Shown here piece after piece: positions 48,997-57,424 of a stretch of 64,000 nucleotides of DNA (position 1 is its first letter; each line of letters begins with the position of its first letter). The notes under the pieces were generated by a model. The model saw only the letters and a program-made list of their open reading frames with translations. It was not told the DNA's origin and searched no databases. The translations under genes and the position numbers were made by a program. The stretch comes from Bacillota bacterium (GTDB lineage: Bacteria; Bacillota; Clostridia; Tissierellales; Tissierellaceae), in the NCBI GenBank assembly GCA_023388495.1, contig JAEWGC010000044.1:68139-132138 (forward strand). Reading direction: 5' to 3'.

Positions 48997-51591
48997 ATGG
49001 ATTTAAATAAGTTTACACAGAAATCTTTAGAAGCCTTACAAAACTCACAGAATACGGCCATAAAAAATGGAAATCCTGAGCTTCAAGAAATCCATATTCA
49101 TTATGGCCTAATGATACAAAATGATGGATTGATTCCTAAAGTATTATCATATATGGGAGAAAATCCAGATTTGATCAGAATGGATGTAGAGAGAGAAGTA
49201 GATAAACTACCTAAGCAATCTGGTGGGGGCGGCTCCATATATCCTAGTAGAATTTATACTAAGGTACTATTAAATGCCGAAGAAGAAGCTAAGAAATTTG
49301 GAGATGAATATGTAGGAGTTGAGCATATTTATATATCACTTCTCAAGGAAAAGGCAACAGCCTCAGAAAGAATATTTAATAAATATAATATAAATTTACA
49401 AAGGTTCTTAGAAGCCTTGAAGAAAATAAGAGGAAATCAAAACATTACTTCAGATAACCCAGAAACTACCTATGAAGCCTTGGCTAGATTTGGAAGGGAT
49501 TTGGTAGAAGAAGCTAGAAGTGGGAATATAGATCCAGTTATAGGAAGAGATAGTGAGATACGAAATGTAGTTAGGATATTATCCAGAAGAACAAAAAACA
49601 ATCCAGTTTTAATAGGAGATCCAGGAGTAGGTAAGACAGCCATAGTAGAAGGATTAGCTCAGAGAATTGTAAACGGAGATGTGCCAGAAGGACTTAAAGA
49701 TAAGACCATATTTGCACTAGATATGGGAGCTTTAATAGCTGGTGCTAAATATAGGGGAGAATTTGAAGAAAGATTAAAGGCAGTCCTATCTGAAATAGAA
49801 AAATCAGATGGTCGGATAATAATGTTTATAGATGAATTACACAATATAGTAGGTGCTGGTAGGACTGATGGTGCTATGGATGCATCTAATCTTCTAAAGC
49901 CTATGCTAGCAAGGGGAGAGGTGCATACTATAGGAGCTACCACATTAGATGAATACAGACAATATATTGAAAAGGATGCAGCACTAGAGAGAAGGTTTCA
50001 GAAGGTACTAGTTACTGAGCCAACTGTGGAGGACACCATATCAATCCTTCGAGGATTAAAAGAAAAATATGAGATTCACCATGGAATACGAATATCTGAT
50101 GGTGCTGTAATAGCTGCTGCAACTCTTTCGGATAGATATATATCTGATAGATTTTTACCCGATAAGGCAATAGATTTAATGGATGAGGCTTCAGCTATGA
50201 TAAGAACAGAAATAGACTCCATGCCAGTAGAGCTTGATGAAATAAGGAGACGAATTCTTCAGTTAGAAATAGAAAAATCAGCATTAAAGAAAGAAACTGA
50301 TGAAGCATCTAAAATAAGATTAGAAAGATTAGAAAAAGAACTATCAGATTCTAAAGAAAAATATGATATCATGAAAGCTCAATGGGAAGACGAGAAAAAG
50401 AGTATATCTAATGTGAAGGAAATTAAAGAAGAAATAGACAGAGTAAAGAGGCAAATAGAAGAAGCAGAGAGAAAATATGATTTGGAGAAACTATCACAGT
50501 TAAAATATGGTACCTTAGTTGAGTTGGAGAAAAAACTACAGGAAGCTAATGAAAAAAATGAAAAAGATGAGAGAATGTTAAAGGAAGAGGTTACAGAGGA
50601 AGAAATAGCAGAAGTAGTAGCAAAATGGACTGGAATACCAGTATCTAAATTAGTTGAGACAGAAAGAGAGAAGCTTCTATCCTTAGGTGAAATTCTTCAT
50701 AAAAAGGTAATAGGTCAAGATGAGGCAGTTGAATCTGTAGTAGATGCTGTAATCAGGGCAAGGGCTGGAATGAAACAGTTAAATAGACCTATAGGCTCCT
50801 TTATATTCTTAGGTCCAACTGGAGTAGGAAAGACAGAACTATCTAAGGCCTTAACCTCATCCTTATTTGATGATGAAAGAAATATGATAAGAATAGACAT
50901 GTCAGAATATATGGAGAAACATTCAGTATCAAGACTTATAGGAGCACCTCCAGGATATGTAGGTTATGATGAAGGAGGGCAATTGACAGAAGCCGTAAGA
51001 AGAAAGCCTTATTCAGTGGTTTTATTTGATGAAATTGAAAAGGCTCATCCCGATGTATTTAATATACTCTTACAAGTGTTAGATGATGGAAGACTAACTG
51101 ATAATCAAGGTAGAACAGTGGATTTCAAAAACACAGTCATTATAATGACTTCAAACATAGGGTCTTCATATCTTCTTGAAGGAATAAGACCAGATGGAAC
51201 AATAGATGAATCAGCAAGAGATGAAGTAATGAATGAAATGAGAAGAATCTTTAGACCAGAGTTTTTAAATCGTGTAGATGAAATCGTAATATTCAAACCA
51301 TTACAAAGAGATGAGATATTTAAGATAATAGACCTCCAAATAGAAGAGATCCAATCTCGTCTGGAAGATAGACAAATATCTATAGAATTAACAGAGGAAG
51401 CAAAAGACCTTATCCTAAACAGAGCTTATTCCATACAATACGGAGCAAGACCAGTTAAGAGATTCTTGCAAAAATATCTTGAAACTGAAATTGGTAGGAT
51501 GATTATTAGAGGTGATTTGAAAGATAAGGATAGAGTAATAGTGTCCAGCGATGAGGACAATTTAAAGATAAGCATAAATAATGTTAGATGA
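48997..51591 (+). CDS. clpB: ATP-dependent disaggregase ClpB
   Basis: The 864 residues comprise an N-terminal repeat domain, AAA1 with GDPGVGKTAIVEG, a coiled-coil M domain (residues about 405-520), and AAA2 with GPTGVGKTELSKAL and DEIEKAHPDVFN. The M domain marks it as ClpB, not ClpC. It resolubilises aggregates with DnaK. I chose ATG 48997, seven bases after GGAGGT, rather than the ATG at 48982 that overlaps that site. Confidence 0.96.
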   Translation: MDLNKFTQKSLEALQNSQNTAIKNGNPELQEIHIHYGLMIQNDGLIPKVLSYMGENPDLIRMDVEREVDKLPKQSGGGGSIYPSRIYTKVLLNAEEEAKKFGDEYVGVEHIYISLLKEKATASERIFNKYNINLQRFLEALKKIRGNQNITSDNPETTYEALARFGRDLVEEARSGNIDPVIGRDSEIRNVVRILSRRTKNNPVLIGDPGVGKTAIVEGLAQRIVNGDVPEGLKDKTIFALDMGALIAGAKYRGEFEERLKAVLSEIEKSDGRIIMFIDELHNIVGAGRTDGAMDASNLLKPMLARGEVHTIGATTLDEYRQYIEKDAALERRFQKVLVTEPTVEDTISILRGLKEKYEIHHGIRISDGAVIAAATLSDRYISDRFLPDKAIDLMDEASAMIRTEIDSMPVELDEIRRRILQLEIEKSALKKETDEASKIRLERLEKELSDSKEKYDIMKAQWEDEKKSISNVKEIKEEIDRVKRQIEEAERKYDLEKLSQLKYGTLVELEKKLQEANEKNEKDERMLKEEVTEEEIAEVVAKWTGIPVSKLVETEREKLLSLGEILHKKVIGQDEAVESVVDAVIRARAGMKQLNRPIGSFIFLGPTGVGKTELSKALTSSLFDDERNMIRIDMSEYMEKHSVSRLIGAPPGYVGYDEGGQLTEAVRRKPYSVVLFDEIEKAHPDVFNILLQVLDDGRLTDNQGRTVDFKNTVIIMTSNIGSSYLLEGIRPDGTIDESARDEVMNEMRRIFRPEFLNRVDEIVIFKPLQRDEIFKIIDLQIEEIQSRLEDRQISIELTEEAKDLILNRAYSIQYGARPVKRFLQKYLETEIGRMIIRGDLKDKDRVIVSSDEDNLKISINNVR

Positions 51592-51599
51592 TTATAATA

Positions 51600-51642
51600 A
51601 AAAAACTTGGTGTGATTATTTTGTAATCGCACCAAGTTTTTT
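51600..51642 (+). terminator. terminator after clpB
   Basis: A 19-bp stem with one mismatch (AAAAAACTTGGTGTGATTA / TAATCGCACCAAGTTTTTT) ends in a T-run. Confidence 0.92.
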
Positions 51643-51855
51643 TAATGCAAGGGTGAAAACTATTATAATTATTTTTTATATATTATTTTTATAAAACAAA
51701 TGGTAAAATATAAGCTATATGAAAGCCTAGGATATATTAGAGCTGAAGGCAGAGGAGAAATTAGGATGGGAAAAATATTATAAAGTTTATTTTATATAAT
51801 ATTTTATATATACAATAATTACTATTAAAACAAATAATTATAGGAGGTGGGTATT
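51643..51855. other. AT-rich intergenic region with a duplicated promoter-like segment
   Basis: The segment around 51676-51713 (TATTATTTTTATA ... AATGGTAAAATATAA) is similar to 52197-52231 (TATCATTTTTATA ... AATGAGAAAATATAA). Both lie upstream of a short ORF start. No gene is seen in the remaining sequence. Confidence 0.45.
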
Positions 51856-51984
51856 GTGAAGAAATGTGAAACTTACATTTGTCAATCTAATACTTTTTTA
51901 TGGGGGGTACTGATATTTGAGTTACAAAAATGCAGCAGAAGTATTACCACCTCATCTGTTGGAAGAGGTTCAAAAACATATTGA
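51856..51984 (+). CDS. Possible 42-residue leader ORF overlapping the CD3324-family gene
   Basis: A GTG start follows a very strong AGGAGGTGGG, and the frame stays open for 42 codons, overlapping the next gene out of frame by 68 bases. The context GGAGGTGGGTATT-GTG-AA recurs at 52255-52272 as GGAGATGGTATT-TTG-AA, also before a short ORF. Translation is plausible but the peptide has no recognisable domain. Confidence 0.4.
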   Translation: MKKCETYICQSNTFLWGVLIFELQKCSRSITTSSVGRGSKTY

Positions 51985-52186
51985 TGGAGGGCTAATTTAT
52001 ATACCTAAGGCTAGTAATAGAGTGAGCTGGGGTCAGTTGACAGGCTCTAAAGAAGCTATTAGAAAAAGAAATAAAGATATCATTAAATTATTTCAAAATG
52101 GTACTTCTATCAATGCCATATCAGAAGAATATTATTTAAGTCAGGAAACCGTTAGAAAAATAGTTTATGGTAAAAAACTATTATAA
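51917..52186 (+). CDS. CD3324-family helix-turn-helix protein
   Basis: This 89-residue protein has the MSYKNAAEVLPPHLLEEVQKHIDG start typical of the family and a C-terminal HTH (NGTSINAISEEYYLSQETVRKIVYG). The function is unknown; the fold suggests DNA binding. The start is TTG 51917, ten bases after GGGGGG; no better in-frame start exists. Confidence 0.82.
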   Translation: MSYKNAAEVLPPHLLEEVQKHIDGGLIYIPKASNRVSWGQLTGSKEAIRKRNKDIIKLFQNGTSINAISEEYYLSQETVRKIVYGKKLL

Positions 52187-52230
52187 TTATTCTCTCTATA
52201 TCATTTTTATATAATAAATGAGAAAATATA

Positions 52231-52244
52231 ATTAACCGGTTAAT
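52231..52244. promoter_or_regulatory. 14-bp perfect palindrome
   Basis: ATTAACCGGTTAAT is a perfect palindrome just downstream of a promoter-like AT-rich segment and 23 bases before a nine-codon ORF. It looks like an operator. Confidence 0.5.
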
Positions 52245-52266
52245 ACAGAGGAAGGGAGATGGTATT

Positions 52267-52296
52267 TTGAAAATAATAGAGGTGCTTTTAGTATAA
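52267..52296 (+). CDS. Possible nine-residue leader peptide
   Basis: TTG start after GAAGGGAG encodes MKIIEVLLV and then stops. A strong terminator follows ten bases later. This layout is that of an attenuator or a decayed copy of the preceding leader. It was identified from spacing only. Confidence 0.3.
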   Translation: MKIIEVLLV

Positions 52297-52305
52297 ATTC
52301 TTATG

Positions 52306-52347
52306 AAAATAAGCTAGGTCATTTAGGACCTAGCTTATTTTATTTTT
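52306..52347 (+). terminator. strong terminator upstream of the sigma-54 activator
   Basis: A 15-bp perfect stem (AAAATAAGCTAGGTC / GACCTAGCTTATTTT, loop ATTTAG) is followed by ATTTTTTAG. It may end the short-ORF transcript or attenuate the gene at 52432. Confidence 0.9.
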
Positions 52348-52431
52348 TAGCACTTTATTATATAATATTGGCAAACTATAAATAATTTTCAAATATTTGT
52401 CACTATTACTATATGGAAAGTAGGTAAATAA

Positions 52432-54459
52432 ATGAAGAAGATTATAATGATTACTCCAGGGAAAGTAACTTCTATTAATTTGAGAATTCAACTTGAAAAT
52501 ATTTTTGGTGAATATACTGAGGTTAAATCTTATTGTTTAGAAGATGATTTGGATTTTGACACTACAAATGCATTGATTGTTTTATCATCTCCTAATATTA
52601 TAGATGAAAGAATACAGAAGTTAATAGACAATGGCGTAGAATATATTGTAGCCCAGAGGGTAATAAATCATCGATATATATCAGAATTATTAAATTTGCC
52701 TAGAGGAACAGAGGTTTTGCTAGTCAATGATAGGGCAGAAACTAACTATGAGGCAATGGTTCAATTACAGGCTCTAGGAGTGAATTATATAAAATACTAT
52801 TCATATTATCCAGGGATAACGTCTTACCCAGAACTAGATATCTCTGTTACAGTTGGAGAACCGGATATTGTTCCTTTTGGTGTAAAAAAAGTAATTAATA
52901 TAGGGACTCGACAGATTGATATCGTTACTGTAGTTGATATAGCTAATAGATTAGGATTGATGAAGGCCTTAGGGGATAGACTTTCTTCTCAATATATAAA
53001 CGATATAATAAGTCTGTTAAATAGAATAAACGATACGGCTAAAGATATGAAGATTATCAGTAATAGACTAGAAACAGTTGCCAACTGTCTAGGAAAAGCT
53101 ATTATATATACTAATAAATCTGGCGATGTTATAGTAAGCAACCAAGAAATGTGTAATATTTTAAAATGTTCTTATGAAGACATTATTGGGAAAAATATTA
53201 AAGATATATTACCTCAAATAGTAAGAATAGGTAGTAATGACGAAGTAGATATTATTAGAACCCATAATAAGGAACTATTTGTTACCTCTAATATTATAGA
53301 AGGTAAAGGTAGCGAGGATGGCATTATATATACCTTTGAAAAAAGTGAAGAGATTGAAAAAAATGAGCATGAGATTCGTAGAAGAACCTCAGGAAATGCC
53401 ATTAGAACAAACTATTATACATTTAATGATATTGTTTATAAAAGTAGCAATATGAAAGAGTTAATTGATAAGGTCAAGTCTTTTTCTCTTACTGATTCTA
53501 CTATTTTGATACAAGGAGAAAGTGGTACAGGAAAAGAGCTGTTTGCCCAGTCAATTCATGCAGCTTCCAATAGATCATCGGGACCATTTGTTCCCGTTAA
53601 TTTTGCATCAATGTCAAGTAGCTTAATAGAGAGTGAACTTTTTGGCTATGAAGAAGGAGCTTTCACAGGAGCATTGAAAGGTGGGAAAAGGGGTCTTTTT
53701 GAAGAGGCCCATGGTGGAACTATTTTTCTTGATGAAATAGGGGATGCTTCTTTAGATTTCCAATGTAGGTTATTAAGAGTCATACAAGAAAGACAAGTTA
53801 GGAGAGTTGGAGGACTCAAAGAGATTCCTATAAATGTTAGATTAATTGCTGCAACTAATAAAGATTTAGCATCAGAAGTTAAAAAAGGTAATTTTAGGGC
53901 GGATTTGTACTATAGGCTAAGTGTTTTGCCAGTTAGAATGTTGAGTTTAAGGGAGAGAAAACAAGATATATTAGTATTGGCTAATTTCTTTTTAGAAAAG
54001 CATAGTAGAGGGAAGATTAATAATATAGAAGATGTTTTAGAAGAAAGTGGGATTAACTTGTTATATGAATATGATTGGCCTGGTAATATCAGACAATTGG
54101 AAAACGCTATGGAGTATATTGCTAACGTTGCCAAAATGGATAAAAAATTGAGCATAAAAGAACTTCCCGAATACATTACAAATAGATCTGATAAACTGGA
54201 AGGTTCTATACTGGCAGATATTTTAGGAAATGATATGGTATGGATGCTTAAAAAAATAATGAATTCCAATGGATTGGGAAGAAGGTATTTAGCAGAACTT
54301 GCTAAGGAAGAAGGTATAGATTTAACAGAAGGTAAAATAAGAAGCTTATTGAATAGTGCTGAAGTTCTTGGATTGGTGGAATCTACTACTGGAAGGAAGG
54401 GAACAGTGCTAACAGAAAAGGGCTATAATCTTATAGCTTCAATTTGTGGTATTAGATAA
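52432..54459 (+). CDS. Sigma-54-dependent transcriptional activator (PrpR-N-like sensor, PAS, AAA+)
   Basis: The 675 residues comprise an N-terminal Rossmann-like domain (1-180) resembling PrpR-type sensors, a PAS domain (about 208-305), and an AAA+ sigma-54 interaction domain with Walker A GESGTGKE (362-369), GAFTGA (409-414) and IFLDEIGD. The C-terminus (about 610-675) looks like a winged helix (GRRYLAELAKEEGI ... KGTVLTEKGYNLI) instead of the usual Fis-type HTH. It probably activates the adjacent racemase gene, which has a sigma-54 promoter. Confidence 0.92.
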   Translation: MKKIIMITPGKVTSINLRIQLENIFGEYTEVKSYCLEDDLDFDTTNALIVLSSPNIIDERIQKLIDNGVEYIVAQRVINHRYISELLNLPRGTEVLLVNDRAETNYEAMVQLQALGVNYIKYYSYYPGITSYPELDISVTVGEPDIVPFGVKKVINIGTRQIDIVTVVDIANRLGLMKALGDRLSSQYINDIISLLNRINDTAKDMKIISNRLETVANCLGKAIIYTNKSGDVIVSNQEMCNILKCSYEDIIGKNIKDILPQIVRIGSNDEVDIIRTHNKELFVTSNIIEGKGSEDGIIYTFEKSEEIEKNEHEIRRRTSGNAIRTNYYTFNDIVYKSSNMKELIDKVKSFSLTDSTILIQGESGTGKELFAQSIHAASNRSSGPFVPVNFASMSSSLIESELFGYEEGAFTGALKGGKRGLFEEAHGGTIFLDEIGDASLDFQCRLLRVIQERQVRRVGGLKEIPINVRLIAATNKDLASEVKKGNFRADLYYRLSVLPVRMLSLRERKQDILVLANFFLEKHSRGKINNIEDVLEESGINLLYEYDWPGNIRQLENAMEYIANVAKMDKKLSIKELPEYITNRSDKLEGSILADILGNDMVWMLKKIMNSNGLGRRYLAELAKEEGIDLTEGKIRSLLNSAEVLGLVESTTGRKGTVLTEKGYNLIASICGIR

Positions 54460-54478
54460 ATGTAAGGCATATTCTAAG

Positions 54479-54575
54479 ATTAAAATAAAATTAATTTTAA
54501 TGGAGAATGGGTTAGTTAATGGGAAAGAGTTTTCCCCTAAAATATCCTCAATTTTATCAATTACTGAATTTTAGG
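54479..54575. promoter_or_regulatory. candidate upstream activator sites
   Basis: ATTAAAAT-N7-ATTTTAAT (54479-54501) and a second pair CCTAAAAT ... ATTTTAGG (about 54536-54575) are inverted repeats 25-100 bases upstream of the sigma-54 promoter, where enhancer-binding proteins usually bind. Confidence 0.45.
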
Positions 54576-54587
54576 CTACTGGGTCAG

Positions 54588-54603
54588 TGGCATATAGTTT
54601 GCA
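54588..54603 (+). promoter_or_regulatory. sigma-54 (-24/-12) promoter
   Basis: TGGCA-N6-TTGCA has GG (54589-54590) and GC (54601-54602) separated by exactly ten bases, matching TGGCAC-N5-TTGC. It is 38 bases upstream of the racemase start. Confidence 0.85.
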
Positions 54604-54641
54604 TATATAATTGATAAGTTTATTATATTGAGGTGGTCAAA

Positions 54642-55340
54642 ATGATTTTTGGAATAATGGGAGGAATGGGTCCTGCTGCTACTTGCGATTTATTTAAAAA
54701 AATAATTGATCTTACGCCTGCAACTAAAGATCAAGAGCACTTGCATATTATAATTGATAGTAATGTAGAAATACCTGATAGAACTGCTTATATTTCAGGT
54801 ATAGGAGAAAACCCTATGCCAGAAATGATAAAATCTATAGTAAGGTTAGAAAATATGGGAGTAGATTATATAGCAATACCTTGCAATACAGCTCATTATT
54901 TTTATGATGATATCGTTAAATATACGAAAACAAAGATATTGAATATGATTTATGAAACGGCAGCTTTTCTAAAAAACGCACATTCTGAACATAAGGAATA
55001 TCTACTTCTTGCAACAAAGGGAACTTATAAATCTGGTATTTATAATAGGATATTTACAGATTTTAATTTAAATATCATAGAGCCTAATGATTTTGATCAG
55101 CAGATCATCATGAATTGGATATATAATGTTAAATCTTCAAAGTTTGATATAGACCCTATGGAATTTCAAAGTCTTATAAATAAATATACTAATAATAAGG
55201 ATATACCTATAATTTTAGGATGTACTGAGTTGCCTATATTGGCAGAAAAAATAGGCATTCCAGAGAAATATATAGATCCAGTTTCCATATTAGCTAAACG
55301 GTGTATAGAACTGGGCAAGGTTGAATTATATGTATCTTAA
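54642..55340 (+). CDS. Aspartate/glutamate racemase-family protein
   Basis: This 232-residue enzyme has GIMGGMGPAATCDLF and the two catalytic cysteines Cys81 (IPCNTAH) and Cys194 (LGCTELP). Cofactor-independent racemases of this family interconvert L- and D-aspartate, glutamate or related acids. The ATG at 54642 follows GAGGTGG. It is transcribed from a sigma-54 promoter beside its probable activator, which suggests nutritional control of D-amino-acid metabolism. Confidence 0.92.
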   Translation: MIFGIMGGMGPAATCDLFKKIIDLTPATKDQEHLHIIIDSNVEIPDRTAYISGIGENPMPEMIKSIVRLENMGVDYIAIPCNTAHYFYDDIVKYTKTKILNMIYETAAFLKNAHSEHKEYLLLATKGTYKSGIYNRIFTDFNLNIIEPNDFDQQIIMNWIYNVKSSKFDIDPMEFQSLINKYTNNKDIPIILGCTELPILAEKIGIPEKYIDPVSILAKRCIELGKVELYVS

Positions 55341-55346
55341 ATAAAC

Positions 55347-55395
55347 AACCTTCCCTTAAGGGTAATTAGTACCTCAAAGGGAAGGTTATTTATTT
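55347..55395. terminator. bidirectional terminator
   Basis: AACCTTCCCTT / AAGGGAAGGTT (11 bp) with ATTTATTT behind it lies between convergent genes. Confidence 0.82.
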
Positions 55396-55399
55396 GAAT

Positions 55400-56980
55400 T
55401 TACAATTTCCCTGATTTTAATATTGAGATAAGAAGCAGGAAACCAGCTAAGCCAGCACCTAAATAGCCTATGATACCTATTGCAGAAATACCATAAACCT
55501 TTAATCCAACATTGGCATTTACAACTAAAGCGGAACTAATCAATAAACCTGCTACAATAACAGAGAATATAATCCTATTTACCATTCTATTAACTTCGTT
55601 GAAATTTTCATCCGTATTTTTAAACTCTAAATTCAACTTTAATCTGCCTTCTAACCCTCTATCAATAATCTGAGATAGTTTTAATGGTAAATCTAAAGAA
55701 GCTTTTCCAGCGGAGAAAATTTTGTTACCTAATAAGGTTAAGTCGTAGTCTTTCAATTTATCTTCTATTATTTTATTTTTAAAATAAGGGAGAGCAATAT
55801 CCATAATATTTAGTTCTTTATCTATTTTAGTAAGAACTCCTTGTAAGGTTAAAATTCCTTTAGCTAGTAAGGTAATGTCTTTTGGCATAACTATATTATT
55901 ATTTCTACAAATAATAATGACTTCCTCTAAAATCTGAGCTAAATCATATTTATATATAGATTCTTCTATATAAGTATTGTAAAGTAAGTTTATATCTTGA
56001 TATAGCTTAGTTACATCTACATTACCTTTTCTAATTCCGATACTTAGAACAGAGGTAGTCATCAAATCTATATTACTAGTGGCAATCCCTTCTAAAAACG
56101 AGTTGAATTTCTTTTTAATTCCCGCATCTAGACTTCCCATTAATCCAAAGTCAATAAATCCGATTTTATTATTGTGAATTAGAATATTTCCTGGGTGAGG
56201 ATCTGCATGAAAAAAACCATCTTCAAAAACTTGCTTGAAATAATTATAAGTAAGCTTTTTAGCAATTTCTTTAGTATCATAACCCTCTACTGATAAGGTA
56301 GAAATATCATCTATTTTTATTCCGCCCAAAAACTCCATAACTATCATATTAGAAGTGCAATATTTTTCGTAGACAACAATATTTTTAATATATTTTATAT
56401 CCCTATTATTTAAATTAAATTTCTTAATATTTTCTTTTTCCTGTAGAAAATCTAGCTCCTTCTCTGTAGCGATTTTGATTTCCTCAATGGTTTCTTTAAT
56501 ATCTAAAACCTCATTTTTAGTTGTAAATTTAATAAAAGGAGCTAGTTTCCTTAAAATATTAATATCAGCTAGAATTTTTTCCCTGACAAAAGGCCTTTGA
56601 ACCTTTAGAACTACTTCTTCCCCTGTTTTTAGTCTTGCTAAATAAACCTCAGCTAAAGAAGCAGAGGCTAATGGTGTAGATTGAAAATCCAAAAATACAT
56701 CTGAGATACTAGTCTTAAGATTTGATTCAATAATTTCTTTCATTACATTAAAATCTTCAGGTTTTACACTGTCTTGAAGTTTTTCTAATTCCAAGATATA
56801 TTCTTTAGGCACTATATCAGACCTTGTAGATAGAATTTGGCCAATTTTAACAAAGGTTGGCCCTAATTCTTCTAATACGATCCTTAACTCTTTAGGATTT
56901 CCAATTCCATTTTTAAACCCGTGCTTAATGGCAACAGAAATAATTTCTTTAAATCTTGATTTAGTATAATTATTTTCCAT
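55400..56980 (-). CDS. ABC1/UbiB (AarF) family atypical kinase
   Basis: In this 526-residue protein, ELGPTFVKIGQILSTRSD carries the KxGQ motif. ALASASLAEVYLARLKTGEEVVLKVQRP is the A-rich loop and Lys region, and DGFFHADPHPGNILI with IGFIDFGLMG supplies the catalytic loop and metal motif. Two C-terminal TM segments follow. Family members influence quinone or lipid metabolism; the substrate here is unknown. Its ribosome binding site lies inside a hairpin (56988-57012). Confidence 0.92.
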   Translation of the reverse strand: MENNYTKSRFKEIISVAIKHGFKNGIGNPKELRIVLEELGPTFVKIGQILSTRSDIVPKEYILELEKLQDSVKPEDFNVMKEIIESNLKTSISDVFLDFQSTPLASASLAEVYLARLKTGEEVVLKVQRPFVREKILADINILRKLAPFIKFTTKNEVLDIKETIEEIKIATEKELDFLQEKENIKKFNLNNRDIKYIKNIVVYEKYCTSNMIVMEFLGGIKIDDISTLSVEGYDTKEIAKKLTYNYFKQVFEDGFFHADPHPGNILIHNNKIGFIDFGLMGSLDAGIKKKFNSFLEGIATSNIDLMTTSVLSIGIRKGNVDVTKLYQDINLLYNTYIEESIYKYDLAQILEEVIIICRNNNIVMPKDITLLAKGILTLQGVLTKIDKELNIMDIALPYFKNKIIEDKLKDYDLTLLGNKIFSAGKASLDLPLKLSQIIDRGLEGRLKLNLEFKNTDENFNEVNRMVNRIIFSVIVAGLLISSALVVNANVGLKVYGISAIGIIGYLGAGLAGFLLLISILKSGKL

Positions 56981-56987
56981 ATTGAAA

Positions 56988-57012
56988 AATACCTTGAAAA
57001 AATCAAGGTATT
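56988..57012 (-). promoter_or_regulatory. hairpin sequestering the ABC1-kinase ribosome binding site
   Basis: AATACCTTGA / TCAAGGTATT with a five-base loop lies between the phasin-like and ABC1 genes. The AAGG in its second arm is the only good ribosome binding site for the ATG at 56980. On the minus strand TTTTT follows, so it may also attenuate transcription. Confidence 0.6.
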
Positions 57013-57025
57013 CATTCCCTCCAAA

Positions 57026-57310
57026 CTAACGGTTTTTTTCTAGATCACTAATTCTTTGTTCCAAACTAGAGATATCTTCCTTAGTAACTAAATTTAACTC
57101 CTTTAGTACTTCCTTTAAATCAGATTTATCATTTTTAGTGGTTTCCTTATTATTTATAACCCTTTTTAGTTCCTCATTTAATTCCTTACCTTGCTCCATA
57201 GTGATCTTACCTTTATCCACTAATATTCCTACCATTTCATTAGCTTTTTCATAAGTTAGTGCTAAGGTACCAATACCAGCTAAAAAGACTTTCTTCAGCA
57301 TATCTTCCAT
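57026..57310 (-). CDS. Phasin-like small helical protein
   Basis: The 94 residues comprise an N-terminal KKVFLAGIGTLALTYEKANEMVGILVDKGKIT, then a predicted coiled coil (residues 65-94). This matches the COG3937 polyhydroxyalkanoate-regulator/phasin-like family, often encoded beside ABC1 kinases in Firmicutes. I chose ATG 57310, seven bases after GAAGGAGG; the upstream open frame to 57412 is unlikely to be translated. Confidence 0.8.
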   Translation of the reverse strand: MEDMLKKVFLAGIGTLALTYEKANEMVGILVDKGKITMEQGKELNEELKRVINNKETTKNDKSDLKEVLKELNLVTKEDISSLEQRISDLEKNR

Positions 57311-57424
57311 AAAAAATCCTCCTTCTATATTAGAGAAGAGTATAAAAATTATAATAATATATTCTCTATAAAAAAGAATATACCCATGTTTATATAAAAT
57401 ATTCAAAACCATAGTATGATAAGA

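Noticed and set aside
57311..57412. Extended phasin-like ORF with a hydrophobic N-terminus
   Set aside because: A strong GAAGGAGG site places the start at 57310; the upstream codons are AT-rich leader sequence.
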